From an uncultured Hyphomicrobiales bacterium (lineage in GTDB: Bacteria; Pseudomonadota; Alphaproteobacteria; Rhizobiales; Xanthobacteraceae): 54,475 nt of DNA. The translations under genes and the position numbers were made by a program. The notes under the pieces are model-generated. The model was not told the origin of the DNA. It did not search any database and saw nothing but the letters and a program-made list of their open reading frames with translations. The DNA lies in the NCBI GenBank assembly GCA_903839845.1, contig CAIMEA010000147.1:1-54475 (forward strand), written 5' to 3'. Every line of letters begins with the position of its first letter. The first letter of the stretch is position 1. Below, piece after piece: positions 33,600 through 42,322 of this stretch.

Positions 33600-34262
33600 G
33601 TGGCGCTTTCGTCGATATCGTTGATCGCCGACCCGTCCGGCGCTTTGTATTGGCCGGAACACGGTCTGCTCGCCGTCAGCGACCTGCATCTCGAAAAAGG
33701 CTCGAGCTACGCGGCGCGCGGCCAGTTGCTGCCGCCTTACGATACGGCGGCGACCCTGGCGCGGCTGACGCGGCTGATCGCGCATTATGCGCCGCGCGTC
33801 GTTGTCTCGCTCGGCGACAGTTTCCACGACGGCGGCGGCCCGGCGCGGCTTGGCATCGCGGATCGCGACAACCTCGCGGTCCTGCAGCGCGGCCGCGACT
33901 GGATCTGGATTACCGGCAATCACGATCCGGAGCCGGCGCAAAATATCGGCGGCGCGTTCCACGAATCGCTGACGCTCGGCGCGCTCACCTTCCGCCATCT
34001 GCCGACGGGAGTGGCCGGCGAAATCTGCGGTCATCTGCATCCGGTCGCGCGCATTTCACAGCGCGGCCGATCGATGCGCCGCCGCTGCTTCGCCGCCGAT
34101 GCGACGCGGCTGGTGATGCCGGCCTTCGGCGCTTTCACCGGCGGGTTGAATGTACGCGACGCGGCGTTTGCCGATCTGTTCGGCACCTTGGCTTTCACCG
34201 CGCATATGCTGGGCGCCACGCAGGTGTATGCCTTTGCCGCCACGCGGTGCCTGCGCGACTAG
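33600..34262 (+). CDS. Ligase-associated metallophosphoesterase (PdeM-like)
   Basis: The protein has 220 residues from the GTG at 33600. Metal-binding motifs of the calcineurin-like fold are visible: 'AVSDLHLEKG', 'SLGDSFHD', 'ITGNHDPEP' and 'EICGHLHPV'. It belongs to the four-protein DNA repair set and is expected to act on DNA ends or small phosphodiesters. The frame is open back to a TTG at 33513 that overlaps the helicase stop and has AAGGA upstream. That start would add 29 residues ('SRESGNPEETGSPPSRGR' among them) encoded by repeat A copy 3. The family length favours the GTG, the coupling favours the TTG. Confidence 0.88.
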   Translation: MALSSISLIADPSGALYWPEHGLLAVSDLHLEKGSSYAARGQLLPPYDTAATLARLTRLIAHYAPRVVVSLGDSFHDGGGPARLGIADRDNLAVLQRGRDWIWITGNHDPEPAQNIGGAFHESLTLGALTFRHLPTGVAGEICGHLHPVARISQRGRSMRRRCFAADATRLVMPAFGAFTGGLNVRDAAFADLFGTLAFTAHMLGATQVYAFAATRCLRD

Positions 34263-35035
34263 TCCCGCCGAAACACCACGCTGCCGAACCAGCCGATCGC
34301 CAGCGCCATCAGCGAGGCGAACAGGCCGTAGAGCAGGCCGTGATCGCGCGCCGCGTCGGCGACGAACTGCTCGAAGCCGGCCTTGATCACTTCGAGCGCC
34401 GAATTGGTCCGCGCCACCGGCACGCCGCCGGCGAACAACTGCACATCGATGCTGTAACTGCCGGTCGGCGCATTGGACGGGATCGGAATGGCGACACGGA
34501 AAACGGTCGGCGTCAGGAACGTCACCGCGGTCGGCGATTCACGATACAGGTTGTCCTGCGTTTGCAGGTCGACAAAAGCGACGCGGAACGGATCGTCGCG
34601 CACGGTGTCGGCGGTGTCGGGACCGATGCGTTGCGGCAGCAGGAAGTTGTTGAGGCCGAGTTGCAGGCGGCGCGCGGTCTCCGCGTTGGTAATCTCGCCG
34701 ACCGCGCGGTTGCTGAGGATGCCGAGATAGGACGGCACACGGACGAATTCGCGGGAATCGACATTGACCCAGATGCCGAGCATGCGGTCCTTGCGGCGCG
34801 TGCGTAAGGTTTGGCGCGGGCCGGTCACGGTAACCACCAGATCATAGGCGCTGCGCAACGCCGCCTGCGGCCGGTCCGGCTCGATAGTGCCGAACAACAC
34901 TAGATTCTCGCCAACGAAACTCGAAGTGACCGCGACGCGGTGGTTCGACAGCGACACCACCAATCGCTCGGCCGAGGCCGGCGCGGCGCCGAGCGCCATC
35001 AGCAGCATCGCGGCGATGAGGGCGCGGCGGGCCAT
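34259..35035 (-). CDS. TIGR02186 family transmembrane protein
   Basis: The 258-residue protein has a cleavable-looking signal peptide ('MARRALIAAMLLMALGAAPASA'), a beta-rich extracytoplasmic domain and one C-terminal membrane helix ('GLLYGLFASLMALAIGWFGSVVF'). I recognise the TIGR02186 type ('RLVVSLSNHRVAVTSSFVGENLVLFGTIE'), whose gene often follows a TauE-type exporter; function is unknown. The ATG overlaps the TauE stop by one base (TGATG), so the two are coupled. It ends 4 bp inside the convergent phosphoesterase gene. Confidence 0.85.
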   Translation of the reverse strand: MARRALIAAMLLMALGAAPASAERLVVSLSNHRVAVTSSFVGENLVLFGTIEPDRPQAALRSAYDLVVTVTGPRQTLRTRRKDRMLGIWVNVDSREFVRVPSYLGILSNRAVGEITNAETARRLQLGLNNFLLPQRIGPDTADTVRDDPFRVAFVDLQTQDNLYRESPTAVTFLTPTVFRVAIPIPSNAPTGSYSIDVQLFAGGVPVARTNSALEVIKAGFEQFVADAARDHGLLYGLFASLMALAIGWFGSVVFRRD

Positions 35036-35958
35036 CACTCGCTCCTCACGAAGCGCAACGAAAACAGTTCGTCGGGCCGCACCACCAGTTCGTAGGCGAA
35101 GCGCAAGCCCACGGCGAAGACCAAAAGCCCGAGCAGCAGGCGCAGCCGCTCGCCGCGCATCTTCTGCCCGGTGCGCGCGCCGAACTGCGCGCCGATGACG
35201 CCGCCGACAATGAGAATGAGCGCCAGCACCGCGTCGACCAGATGATTGGTGGCGGCGTGCATCACGGTCGCCGACGCCATGGTGACCAAAGTCAGCACCA
35301 TCGATGTGCCGATCACCGTCGCAGTCGGCACGCGCAGGAAATAGATCAGCATCGGCACCAGCAGGAAGCCGCCGCCGATGCCGAGAATGGCGCCGATGAA
35401 GCCGATGGTGAAGCCGATGGCCCACACGGGAATCGCCGACACATAAATCTTCGAGCGCTTGAAGCGCAGCTTGAACGGCAGGCCGTGGATCCAGTTGTGG
35501 CTGCCGGGCCGCCGCAATGTCGCAGGCTGGCCTTTGCGCGCCCGCAGTTCGGCCTGCACGCTTTCATTGATCATCAGCGCGCCGACGGCGGTCAGCAGCG
35601 TGACATAGGAAAGGCCGATGACGAGATCGAGCTGATCCAGTTCGCGCAGCAGCGTGAACAGCCAGACGCCGGTGGCGGTGCCGAGAATGCCGGACGACAA
35701 CAGCATCATCGCCAGCGCGACGTCGATGGCGCGCTTGCGCCAATAGGTGATGGCGCCGGTGAACGACGACGCGGCGATGTGGCTGGTGACGCTGGCGACC
35801 GCGACCGCCGGCGAAATGCCGATGAAGATCAAGAGCGGCGTCATCAGGAAGCCGCCGCCAATGCCGAACATGCCGGAGATGAATCCGACCGCCAGCCCCA
35901 TCCCCAGAACAAGGAAGATGTTGACGGGCAGGTCGGCGATAGGGAGATAGATCTGCAA
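35035..35958 (-). CDS. Sulfite exporter TauE/SafE family protein
   Basis: The 307-residue inner-membrane protein has about eight helices and two copies of the family motif: 'GFISGMFGIGGGFLMTPLLIF' and 'GFIGAILGIGGGFLLVPMLIY' (each split here as one repeat). Family members export sulfite, sulfoacetate or other organosulfonates. Its partner is the downstream TIGR02186 protein. A region of 112 bp separates it from the PodJ-like gene, which faces the same way. Confidence 0.9.
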   Translation of the reverse strand: MQIYLPIADLPVNIFLVLGMGLAVGFISGMFGIGGGFLMTPLLIFIGISPAVAVASVTSHIAASSFTGAITYWRKRAIDVALAMMLLSSGILGTATGVWLFTLLRELDQLDLVIGLSYVTLLTAVGALMINESVQAELRARKGQPATLRRPGSHNWIHGLPFKLRFKRSKIYVSAIPVWAIGFTIGFIGAILGIGGGFLLVPMLIYFLRVPTATVIGTSMVLTLVTMASATVMHAATNHLVDAVLALILIVGGVIGAQFGARTGQKMRGERLRLLLGLLVFAVGLRFAYELVVRPDELFSLRFVRSE

Positions 35959-36070
35959 GCGGCGTCGTCCGGCGTGCGGGGCTCAACATCGAGTGTAACG
36001 GCGAATGCGGGCTTAATCACGTTTTTGCGCGATTTGACAGCGCTTGGCCACCGCTTTCGCGATCTTTACC

Positions 36071-39000
36071 TTACCGTCGCGCGGCGTCGAACGTGGTCGC
36101 CGGCAGCGACGACAGGCGGGGGATGTCGGCCGAGATCGCCCGGGCGCCGCGCGGCTTTGCCACTTGCGGCGCGGCGGTCGCGGCATCGTCCCAGCCGCCC
36201 TGCGGAACCGGCACGCTGATCGCCTGTGGCGGCTGCGGTTCGGGCACGAAGCTCTTGACGCTGTCGCGGGCGCCGGCCAGTTCGTCGGCGTCGAGATGGG
36301 CGGTCACGTCGTCGCGCTTCTTGGCCGAGTCGCGGTCGCCCTGCGCCGCGGCCAGCGCGAACCACTTGAAGGCTTCCGCCAGGTTTTTGTCGGTGCCGAG
36401 GCCACGGGCGCACAGAACGCCGAGATTGTATTGGCTGTCGGCAATGCCGTGCAGCGCCGCCTTGCGGAACCACAGCGCCGCGGTCGCATAGTCCGGCTTG
36501 CCGTCGATGCCCTCGGCATAGAGCACCGCGAGATTGTGCATCGCCTTGGCGTGGCCCTGGCCGGCGGCGGCGAGGTAAAGCTTGCGCGCCTGGCCGAGAT
36601 TCTTTTTCACGCCGACGCCTTTTTCCAGCAGGCTGGCATAACGGAACTGCGCCGGCGCCAGACCCTTGCTGGCGGCGCGCTCGTACCAGCGCGCGGCTTC
36701 TTCCGCATCGACCGCCACGCCGCGCCCTTCGGCGAAACGAAGCGCGACTTCGTATGCGGCGGCGGCGTCGCCACCGGCGGCGGCGCTGCGCAGTCGCGTG
36801 CCGCCGAGCGCGATCGGCAATTTGTCGGCTTCCGGCTTGGCCGGCGCCGACGCTGCCGCGACCGGCGGCTTAGCCGGATTTTGCTTGAGCGTATTGCGGC
36901 CGATCGACCCGGTCACGTCGGCATTCGCGGCCGGCGCTGGCGGGCTCAGCAGCGACGGCTGCTGCGGCGGAGCGGCGGTCGGCGCGGTGTCGAGCGATGG
37001 CGGCGTCACGCTGGGCAAAGTCGGCGGACTGAGCGGCACCGGCGGACGATTGGGCGAGGCCAGCGGCTCGTCGCCCGCCGCGGATTTATCGTCGCCGTCC
37101 ATATCGCCAACCGGCGCGGGACCTTGCGTGCTCTGCTCCCTGGGAGGCCCGCCGATATTGAACACATTGCCGGTGATCTGCACGAGGCCGATCACGATCG
37201 CGACGATGCTGGCGGCGATGAACAGCGACTTGACCCGCTTCATCACCGAATTGCGCAAGGTCGGCCGTGCGCTATCGTCGAATCCCAATTCCACCGCTTC
37301 CGGATGCGGCGCGCGCGGCTTGGCGGTGTCGATGGCGGCCTGCGCGGCGCGGCGGGCGGCGGCGATAAATCCGGATTTGCCGGCAGGCCCGGTGGGCTGC
37401 GCGCGCGCGCCGCCAAGCGCGGCTTCGGATGCGGCGAGGCGCGCGGCATTGGCCTGCAGGCGCGGCGCGGCCGAGCCGGGCTCCAGCGGCTGGTCGGGCG
37501 GCAAATCGGGATTGATCGGAAGGCGGGCGGCTTGCGGCAGCCGCTGCGGCTTCGCCGACTGCTGCTGCACGGCCTGTTGCGCCGGCGGTGAATAGCGTTG
37601 CGGCGGCGGCGGCTCAGGCGTCGAAGGCTGCACAACCGGCTGCATGACCGGCTGTATGACCGGCTGCGGCACCGGAGCTGGCGCCGGCCTTGCGGCCTGA
37701 ACCGGCGGCGGCACCTGCGCAGGCGGCGGTTCGATACTGACCGCGCGCGCCGCGATCTTGCCGACCGGGAACGGGATGTCCGCCAGCTCGTGGTCGTCGG
37801 CGCTGCGTCCGCCGCGCACGCCGCGCTCGATGGTGGCGAGGCGGTCGACGACAAGGCCGAGCGTGCCATGCACGGCGTCGAGCGCATTTTGCGTACGGGC
37901 GATATCGTTCTTGAGTTCGATGACGCCAGGCGAACTGTCCTCGCGCAGGCCGCTGCTGCCTTTGTTCGCGCGCATCTCCTCGATATTGACCAGGAGATCG
38001 CCGAGGCCGCGTTCGATCGCTTCCAAATGGCCGAGCCGCGAATCCGAGGCGTCCAGCCGCTTTACCAATGTGACGATGTGATCTTCGAGATGGCCGACCG
38101 AGCCGTCGCCACGCGTCTGCTGGATTTTTTCGATCTTGTCGGCCAGCGACTCGACCAAGGCTTCCAGCCGCGGCGGCACGGTGGCGCCGTTCTGCGCCCG
38201 TTCGGCCAGCGCGTCTGACAACGCGGCGATGCGATGCTCGAGACTGTTGAGCGCGTCGCCGGCGCCGGAGCCGACGCCGTAATGCTCGACGCGCTCGGCC
38301 AGTTGCTGAACCTGCGCGGCCAGCCGGCCGACGGCTTCGTTGGAGGCGACATGGCCGGCCATGTCGCGCAAGGAGGTGATGGCGTGTTCAAGCTGGCCGA
38401 TCGCCGCGGGGTCCTTCTGCGCGACGATCTGGTCGATCTTGTGCGCGAGGCCGTCGACCGCTTCGTTGAAGCCGACCAGGTTTTCCGCCGGCGTCAGGGC
38501 GCGCAGCGCGTCGCGCACTTCGGCCAGACCATGCTCGATGCCCGACAGCGCGTTGCCATCGACGCCGCCAATATTGCCGGACTGGCGGCCTTCGGCGATG
38601 CGCTGGGTCAGGCCTTGAATCTGCCGCTCGATGGCGTCGATCGCCTGGCGCGGCATCGCCTCGTTGAGCGCCTGGCCGATGTCGCCGAGTTCGGCGCGCA
38701 GGGCATTGATGGCGTCCTCGACGCCGGGGCGGCGCAAGGTCTCGATCTGGTCGGTGATCTGGCGCAGGTGTTCTTCGAGGCCGGACAGGTCCTGACTCGG
38801 CGCCGGCATCATCACCGGCGGCGGGACGTAGACCTGCGCATGCGGCGGCGCATAGGCCTGCACCTGGGGCGGCACCGGCTGTTGCGGCGCGCCGCCATTG
38901 AGCGCGCGCTGACGCGCGGCGATTTCGGCCACCGCGCGGTCAAGGCCTGGCGGCGGCATGACCGGCGCCATTTGTGGCGCCATCGGCGGCATCATCGCCG

Positions 39001-39409
39001 GCGCCATCGGCGGTGCCGCCACCAGGCGCGGAATCGTGGCGATCTGCTCGATGCGCTGATCCAGCCGCGCGATCAGTTGCGCCAGTTGCGCGGTTTCGCG
39101 GCTTTGCGCCTCGCGGGCCGGCGCGGGCCGGGTTGCCTTGGGCGCTTGGGCCGCTGTGCTGCGCGTGAACTGTTCGATGCGGCGGGTAATGTCGTCCAGC
39201 CGCTGATGCACGCCGGCCAGTTCGTCGCCATAGGAATCGTCATCGTCGCGATAGGACGAGCCGTGCGCGCCGTCTTCTTCGGCCTGCTGCAGGATCACGG
39301 AATTCAGCCATTCGCCCAAAGGCATGCCGGAGCGGCGCGCCGCTTCCTTTGCAGTCTCGCGGGCTTCCGGCCTTATGCCTTTCACACTCCACGGGACGGC
39401 AAATTTCAT
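36071..39409 (-). CDS. PodJ-like polar organiser: coiled coil, membrane helix and Sel1 repeats
   Basis: The 1112-residue protein starts with the conserved Rhizobiales-type 'MKFAVPWSVKGIRPEARETA' and a short ribbon-helix-like segment ('SGMPLGEWLNSVILQQ'). Long coiled coils with recurring 'IEQIxG/LxHxIxxL' heptads span about residues 55-570. A Pro/Ala/Gln-rich linker follows, then one membrane helix ('SLFIAASIVAIVIGLVQITG', about 710-730), a Pro-rich stretch and four Sel1 repeats ('AARWYERAASKGLAPAQFRY' onward, about 900-1050). Caulobacter PodJ has this order and recruits pole proteins. No peptidoglycan-binding domain ends this protein. A possible CtrA box lies about 130 bp upstream. A start at 39478 is possible but lacks support. 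Confidence 0.85.
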   Translation of the reverse strand: MKFAVPWSVKGIRPEARETAKEAARRSGMPLGEWLNSVILQQAEEDGAHGSSYRDDDDSYGDELAGVHQRLDDITRRIEQFTRSTAAQAPKATRPAPAREAQSRETAQLAQLIARLDQRIEQIATIPRLVAAPPMAPAMMPPMAPQMAPVMPPPGLDRAVAEIAARQRALNGGAPQQPVPPQVQAYAPPHAQVYVPPPVMMPAPSQDLSGLEEHLRQITDQIETLRRPGVEDAINALRAELGDIGQALNEAMPRQAIDAIERQIQGLTQRIAEGRQSGNIGGVDGNALSGIEHGLAEVRDALRALTPAENLVGFNEAVDGLAHKIDQIVAQKDPAAIGQLEHAITSLRDMAGHVASNEAVGRLAAQVQQLAERVEHYGVGSGAGDALNSLEHRIAALSDALAERAQNGATVPPRLEALVESLADKIEKIQQTRGDGSVGHLEDHIVTLVKRLDASDSRLGHLEAIERGLGDLLVNIEEMRANKGSSGLREDSSPGVIELKNDIARTQNALDAVHGTLGLVVDRLATIERGVRGGRSADDHELADIPFPVGKIAARAVSIEPPPAQVPPPVQAARPAPAPVPQPVIQPVMQPVVQPSTPEPPPPQRYSPPAQQAVQQQSAKPQRLPQAARLPINPDLPPDQPLEPGSAAPRLQANAARLAASEAALGGARAQPTGPAGKSGFIAAARRAAQAAIDTAKPRAPHPEAVELGFDDSARPTLRNSVMKRVKSLFIAASIVAIVIGLVQITGNVFNIGGPPREQSTQGPAPVGDMDGDDKSAAGDEPLASPNRPPVPLSPPTLPSVTPPSLDTAPTAAPPQQPSLLSPPAPAANADVTGSIGRNTLKQNPAKPPVAAASAPAKPEADKLPIALGGTRLRSAAAGGDAAAAYEVALRFAEGRGVAVDAEEAARWYERAASKGLAPAQFRYASLLEKGVGVKKNLGQARKLYLAAAGQGHAKAMHNLAVLYAEGIDGKPDYATAALWFRKAALHGIADSQYNLGVLCARGLGTDKNLAEAFKWFALAAAQGDRDSAKKRDDVTAHLDADELAGARDSVKSFVPEPQPPQAISVPVPQGGWDDAATAAPQVAKPRGARAISADIPRLSSLPATTFDAARR

Positions 39410-39800
39410 TCTCACACCCACAGTCGAGGTGGAGGCGCGGAGAGCCTGGATCGACTCTCGTGGAACCGGCGCGCGCATACGGGACGCAAGGCGGGCCGGT
39501 CCTCAGTCCACCGACCGACTTTTTGCCGTTCTCGGTAAACAGGCGGTTAACGTTTGCCGGAAGTATCGGACTTTCCGTGCGAATTCGCGTCTTTCGCGCT
39601 ATACGGACCGGAACCGCGGGGCGTCCGCCCCGCCATCCGGCGCGGCGTCGTGGCAGAGCCGGAAGCAACCGCGTACCTTTGAATTTAAGACGGGCGTAAA
39701 CCGGCGCCGTCATACTAGGGTTGCGGCAATCGATTCTCGTTCCGACATATTTGCCAGGCAAGGCCAAAGGGAACCGATCGACCGGCTGGGGAGAGAGACA
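39410..39800. other. 391-bp divergent intergenic region
   Basis: It lies between the PodJ-like gene and an acyl-CoA dehydrogenase gene. It contains a candidate CtrA box (39536-39551) and a tight GC hairpin (GCGGGGCG at 39616-39623 and CGCCCCGC at 39626-39633). No coding region is supported in the rest. Confidence 0.5.
39536..39551 (+). promoter_or_regulatory. Candidate CtrA box upstream of the PodJ-like gene
   Basis: TAAA-N7-TTAAC differs by one base from the CtrA consensus TTAA-N7-TTAAC. Cell-cycle control of a polarity gene would make sense, but the match is short and unverified. Confidence 0.35.
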
Positions 39801-41594
39801 ATGCCGACCTACAAAGCACCTGTCGACGATGCGCTGTTTCTGCTCAAGGACGTCTTTCACATCGAACGCTACGGCAATCTGCCGGGCTTTGCCGATGCGA
39901 CCCCCGACATGATCGAGGCGATCCTGCGCGAGGCGGCCAAGCTGTCCGAGGACGTGCTCACCCCGCTCAACCGCGTCGGCGACACCGAGGGCTGCACCCG
40001 CCATCCGGACGGCAGCGTCACCACGCCGAAAGGTTTCAAGGAAGCCTTCCAGCAGATCGTCGATGGCGGCTGGATCGGCATTTCGGTGCCGGAGGAATTC
40101 GGCGGCCAGGGCCTGCCGGCGACCCTGACCGAGACGGTCAACGAATTCATGTGCTCGGCCAATATGGCCTTCTCGATGTATCAGGGCCTGACGCAGGGCG
40201 CGATCGCGGCCATGCTGGTGCACGCCTCGCAGGAGCTGAAAGAAAAATATTTGCCGAAAATGGTGAGCGGTGTGTGGACCGGTACCATGAACCTGACCGA
40301 GCCGCATTGCGGCACCGATCTCGGCCTGCTGCGCACCAAGGCCGTCAAGCAGGGCGACGGCAGTTACAAGATTTCCGGCACAAAGATTTTCATCTCCGCC
40401 GGCGAACACGATTTGTCGGAGAACATCGTCCATCTGGTGCTGGCGCGCATCGAAGGCGCGCCCGCCGGCACCAAGGGCATCTCGCTGTTCGTCGTGCCGA
40501 AGATCAAGGTCAATGACGACGGTTCGCTCGGCGAGCGCAACGGCGTCACCTGCGGCTCGCTCGAAGAGAAGATGGGCATTCACGGCAACTCGACCTGCGT
40601 GATGAATTATGACAGCGCCACCGGCTGGCTGATCGGCGAGGAAAATCGCGGCCTCAACGCCATGTTCGTGATGATGAACGAGGCCCGCTTGGGCGTCGGC
40701 ATTCAGGGTCTGGCACAGTCCGAGGTCGCCTATCAGAACGCGGTGATCTACACCAAGGAACGATTGCAGGGCCGCGCGCTGACCGGCACGAAATATCCCG
40801 ACAAGGCCGCCGATCCGATCATCGTGCACCCGGACGTGCGCCGCACGCTGATGACGATCAAGGCGTTCAACGAAGCGGCGCGCGCCTTGGTCGTGTGGGC
40901 GGGCCTCAAGAGCGATGTCGCGCATCGCTCCGGCGATGACAAGGAACGCCAAAGCGCCGACGACGCGCTCGGCCTGCTGACGCCGGTGATCAAGGGCGTG
41001 CTGACCGACCTGGGCTTCGCCAACGCGGTGTCGGCGCAGCAATTGTGGGGCGGCCACGGCTATATCGCCGAGAACGGCATGGAGCAGTTCGTGCGCGACG
41101 CGCGCATCGCGCAGATCTACGAAGGCGCCAACGGCATCCAGGCGCTCGATCTGGTCGGCCGCAAGCTCGGCAAGGATGGCGGCCGCGCGCTGATGGCCTT
41201 CCTCGGCGAACTCGGCGCCTTCGTGAAGGAAAAGGAAGCCGACGAGAAGATGAAGCCCTTCGTCGCGCCGCTCGGCGCTGCCGCCGGCCATTTGCAACAG
41301 GCGTCGATGTGGTTCATGCAGAACGCCATGGCCAAGCCGGACAATGCCGGCGCCGGCGCCACCGACTACATGCATCTATTCGGGCTGGTCGCGCTCGGCT
41401 TCATGTGGTGCAAGATCGTCGAGGCCTCGCTGGCGAAGTTGCCGGACGCCAACGGCGCGGCGGCCTATTACAACGGCAAGCTGACCACCGCACGCTTTTT
41501 CATGGACCGCATGTTGCCGGAAACCGCGACGCGCCTCGCCCGCATTCAGGCGGGTAGCGCCAGCACCATGGAATTGCCGGACGAGGCGTTCTAG
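39801..41594 (+). CDS. Acyl-CoA dehydrogenase with C-terminal extension (DmdC/FadE-like)
   Basis: The 597-residue flavoenzyme introduces a double bond into an acyl-CoA. The core shows 'SVPEEFGGQGLPATLTE', 'NLTEPHCGTDLGLLRTK', 'GGHGYIAENGMEQ' and 'IAQIYEGANGIQALD' with the catalytic glutamate. A C-terminal helical domain of about 130 residues matches the PF12806 type seen in DmdC-like enzymes. Fatty acyl-CoA or methylmercaptopropionyl-CoA could be the substrate. The ATG at 39801 follows GGGGAGAGAGACA. It overlaps the convergent PAS gene by 4 bp. Confidence 0.9.
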   Translation: MPTYKAPVDDALFLLKDVFHIERYGNLPGFADATPDMIEAILREAAKLSEDVLTPLNRVGDTEGCTRHPDGSVTTPKGFKEAFQQIVDGGWIGISVPEEFGGQGLPATLTETVNEFMCSANMAFSMYQGLTQGAIAAMLVHASQELKEKYLPKMVSGVWTGTMNLTEPHCGTDLGLLRTKAVKQGDGSYKISGTKIFISAGEHDLSENIVHLVLARIEGAPAGTKGISLFVVPKIKVNDDGSLGERNGVTCGSLEEKMGIHGNSTCVMNYDSATGWLIGEENRGLNAMFVMMNEARLGVGIQGLAQSEVAYQNAVIYTKERLQGRALTGTKYPDKAADPIIVHPDVRRTLMTIKAFNEAARALVVWAGLKSDVAHRSGDDKERQSADDALGLLTPVIKGVLTDLGFANAVSAQQLWGGHGYIAENGMEQFVRDARIAQIYEGANGIQALDLVGRKLGKDGGRALMAFLGELGAFVKEKEADEKMKPFVAPLGAAAGHLQQASMWFMQNAMAKPDNAGAGATDYMHLFGLVALGFMWCKIVEASLAKLPDANGAAAYYNGKLTTARFFMDRMLPETATRLARIQAGSASTMELPDEAF

Positions 41595-42217
41595 GGCGCC
41601 ACAGTCGTCTGCTGCGCTTGGATCATCGCGCACAGGCGCAGGTTTGGCGCGCCGTGTTGCAGCCCCACCAGCGACGTGGCGTCGTACGAACCGTCCTCGC
41701 AGATGAATTCGAACGAGGACATTATGCGGCCGACCGCCGAACCACCGTTGCTGAATGGCAATATCAGCCGCTCGAACAAAATGTGCCGGCCGTCTTTGTC
41801 GGTGACGTCGCAGATCGTGTAAACCGGTGTGCCGGCACTGAAGGCCTTGTAGTACGGCATCAGGCCGGTTGGATGCCGCGGGCGCGGAATGATCTCGTCG
41901 AGATACCGGCCGCTGCAATCCGGCGCGCCGTAAACCTTTGCCACGCCGCGCCCGTGCTGGCGGACCTGAAAGCGCTTGACGTCGCTTTCGCCCGTCACTT
42001 CCAGATAACTCAGGTTATCCGCGACCCGGCTGAGGTTCTCGGCTTCGACGGTCTGCCAAGACGGCAGCGCCTGGTCCTTCAGGCCCCGCTTCCAGAATTT
42101 GAGCAGCCAGCGCTGACTGATGGCCCGGACCATGTCCGGGCGTCCGACCGAAAATTGCATCGACGAGATAGCCCCGCTCTTTTCCGGCCCGACAGATTTT
42201 TCGCTTTGGCCGATCAT
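41591..42217 (-). CDS. PAS domain protein (PAS_5 type)
   Basis: The 208-residue protein resembles the PF07310 PAS family of alphaproteobacteria: 'QRWLLKFWKRGLKDQALPSW', then 'FQVRQHGRGVAKVYGAPDCSGRYLDEI' (split at residue 90) and a C-terminal 'SSFEFICEDG'. These stand-alone proteins are thought to sense small ligands; several affect stress or cell-cycle behaviour, but the function is unknown. An ATG at 42217 is the first; TTG codons lie just upstream and no Shine-Dalgarno is obvious. The region upstream (42218-42322) is AT-rich and probably holds its promoter. Confidence 0.78.
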   Translation of the reverse strand: MIGQSEKSVGPEKSGAISSMQFSVGRPDMVRAISQRWLLKFWKRGLKDQALPSWQTVEAENLSRVADNLSYLEVTGESDVKRFQVRQHGRGVAKVYGAPDCSGRYLDEIIPRPRHPTGLMPYYKAFSAGTPVYTICDVTDKDGRHILFERLILPFSNGGSAVGRIMSSFEFICEDGSYDATSLVGLQHGAPNLRLCAMIQAQQTTVAP

Positions 42218-42322
42218 TGTCAATAACAACAAACAGTTCTCACTATGTATTATTCCTCACATATAGGCCAGACGCGTATCGCGGGCCATTCGTTGGCCGT
42301 TTCGCGCAATGAAACTGTTTCC

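Noticed and set aside
39324-39800. N-terminal extension of the acyl-CoA dehydrogenase from 39324
   Set aside because: It would overlap the PodJ-like start and adds Arg-rich sequence; the ATG at 39801 has a good ribosome-binding site and matches the family start.
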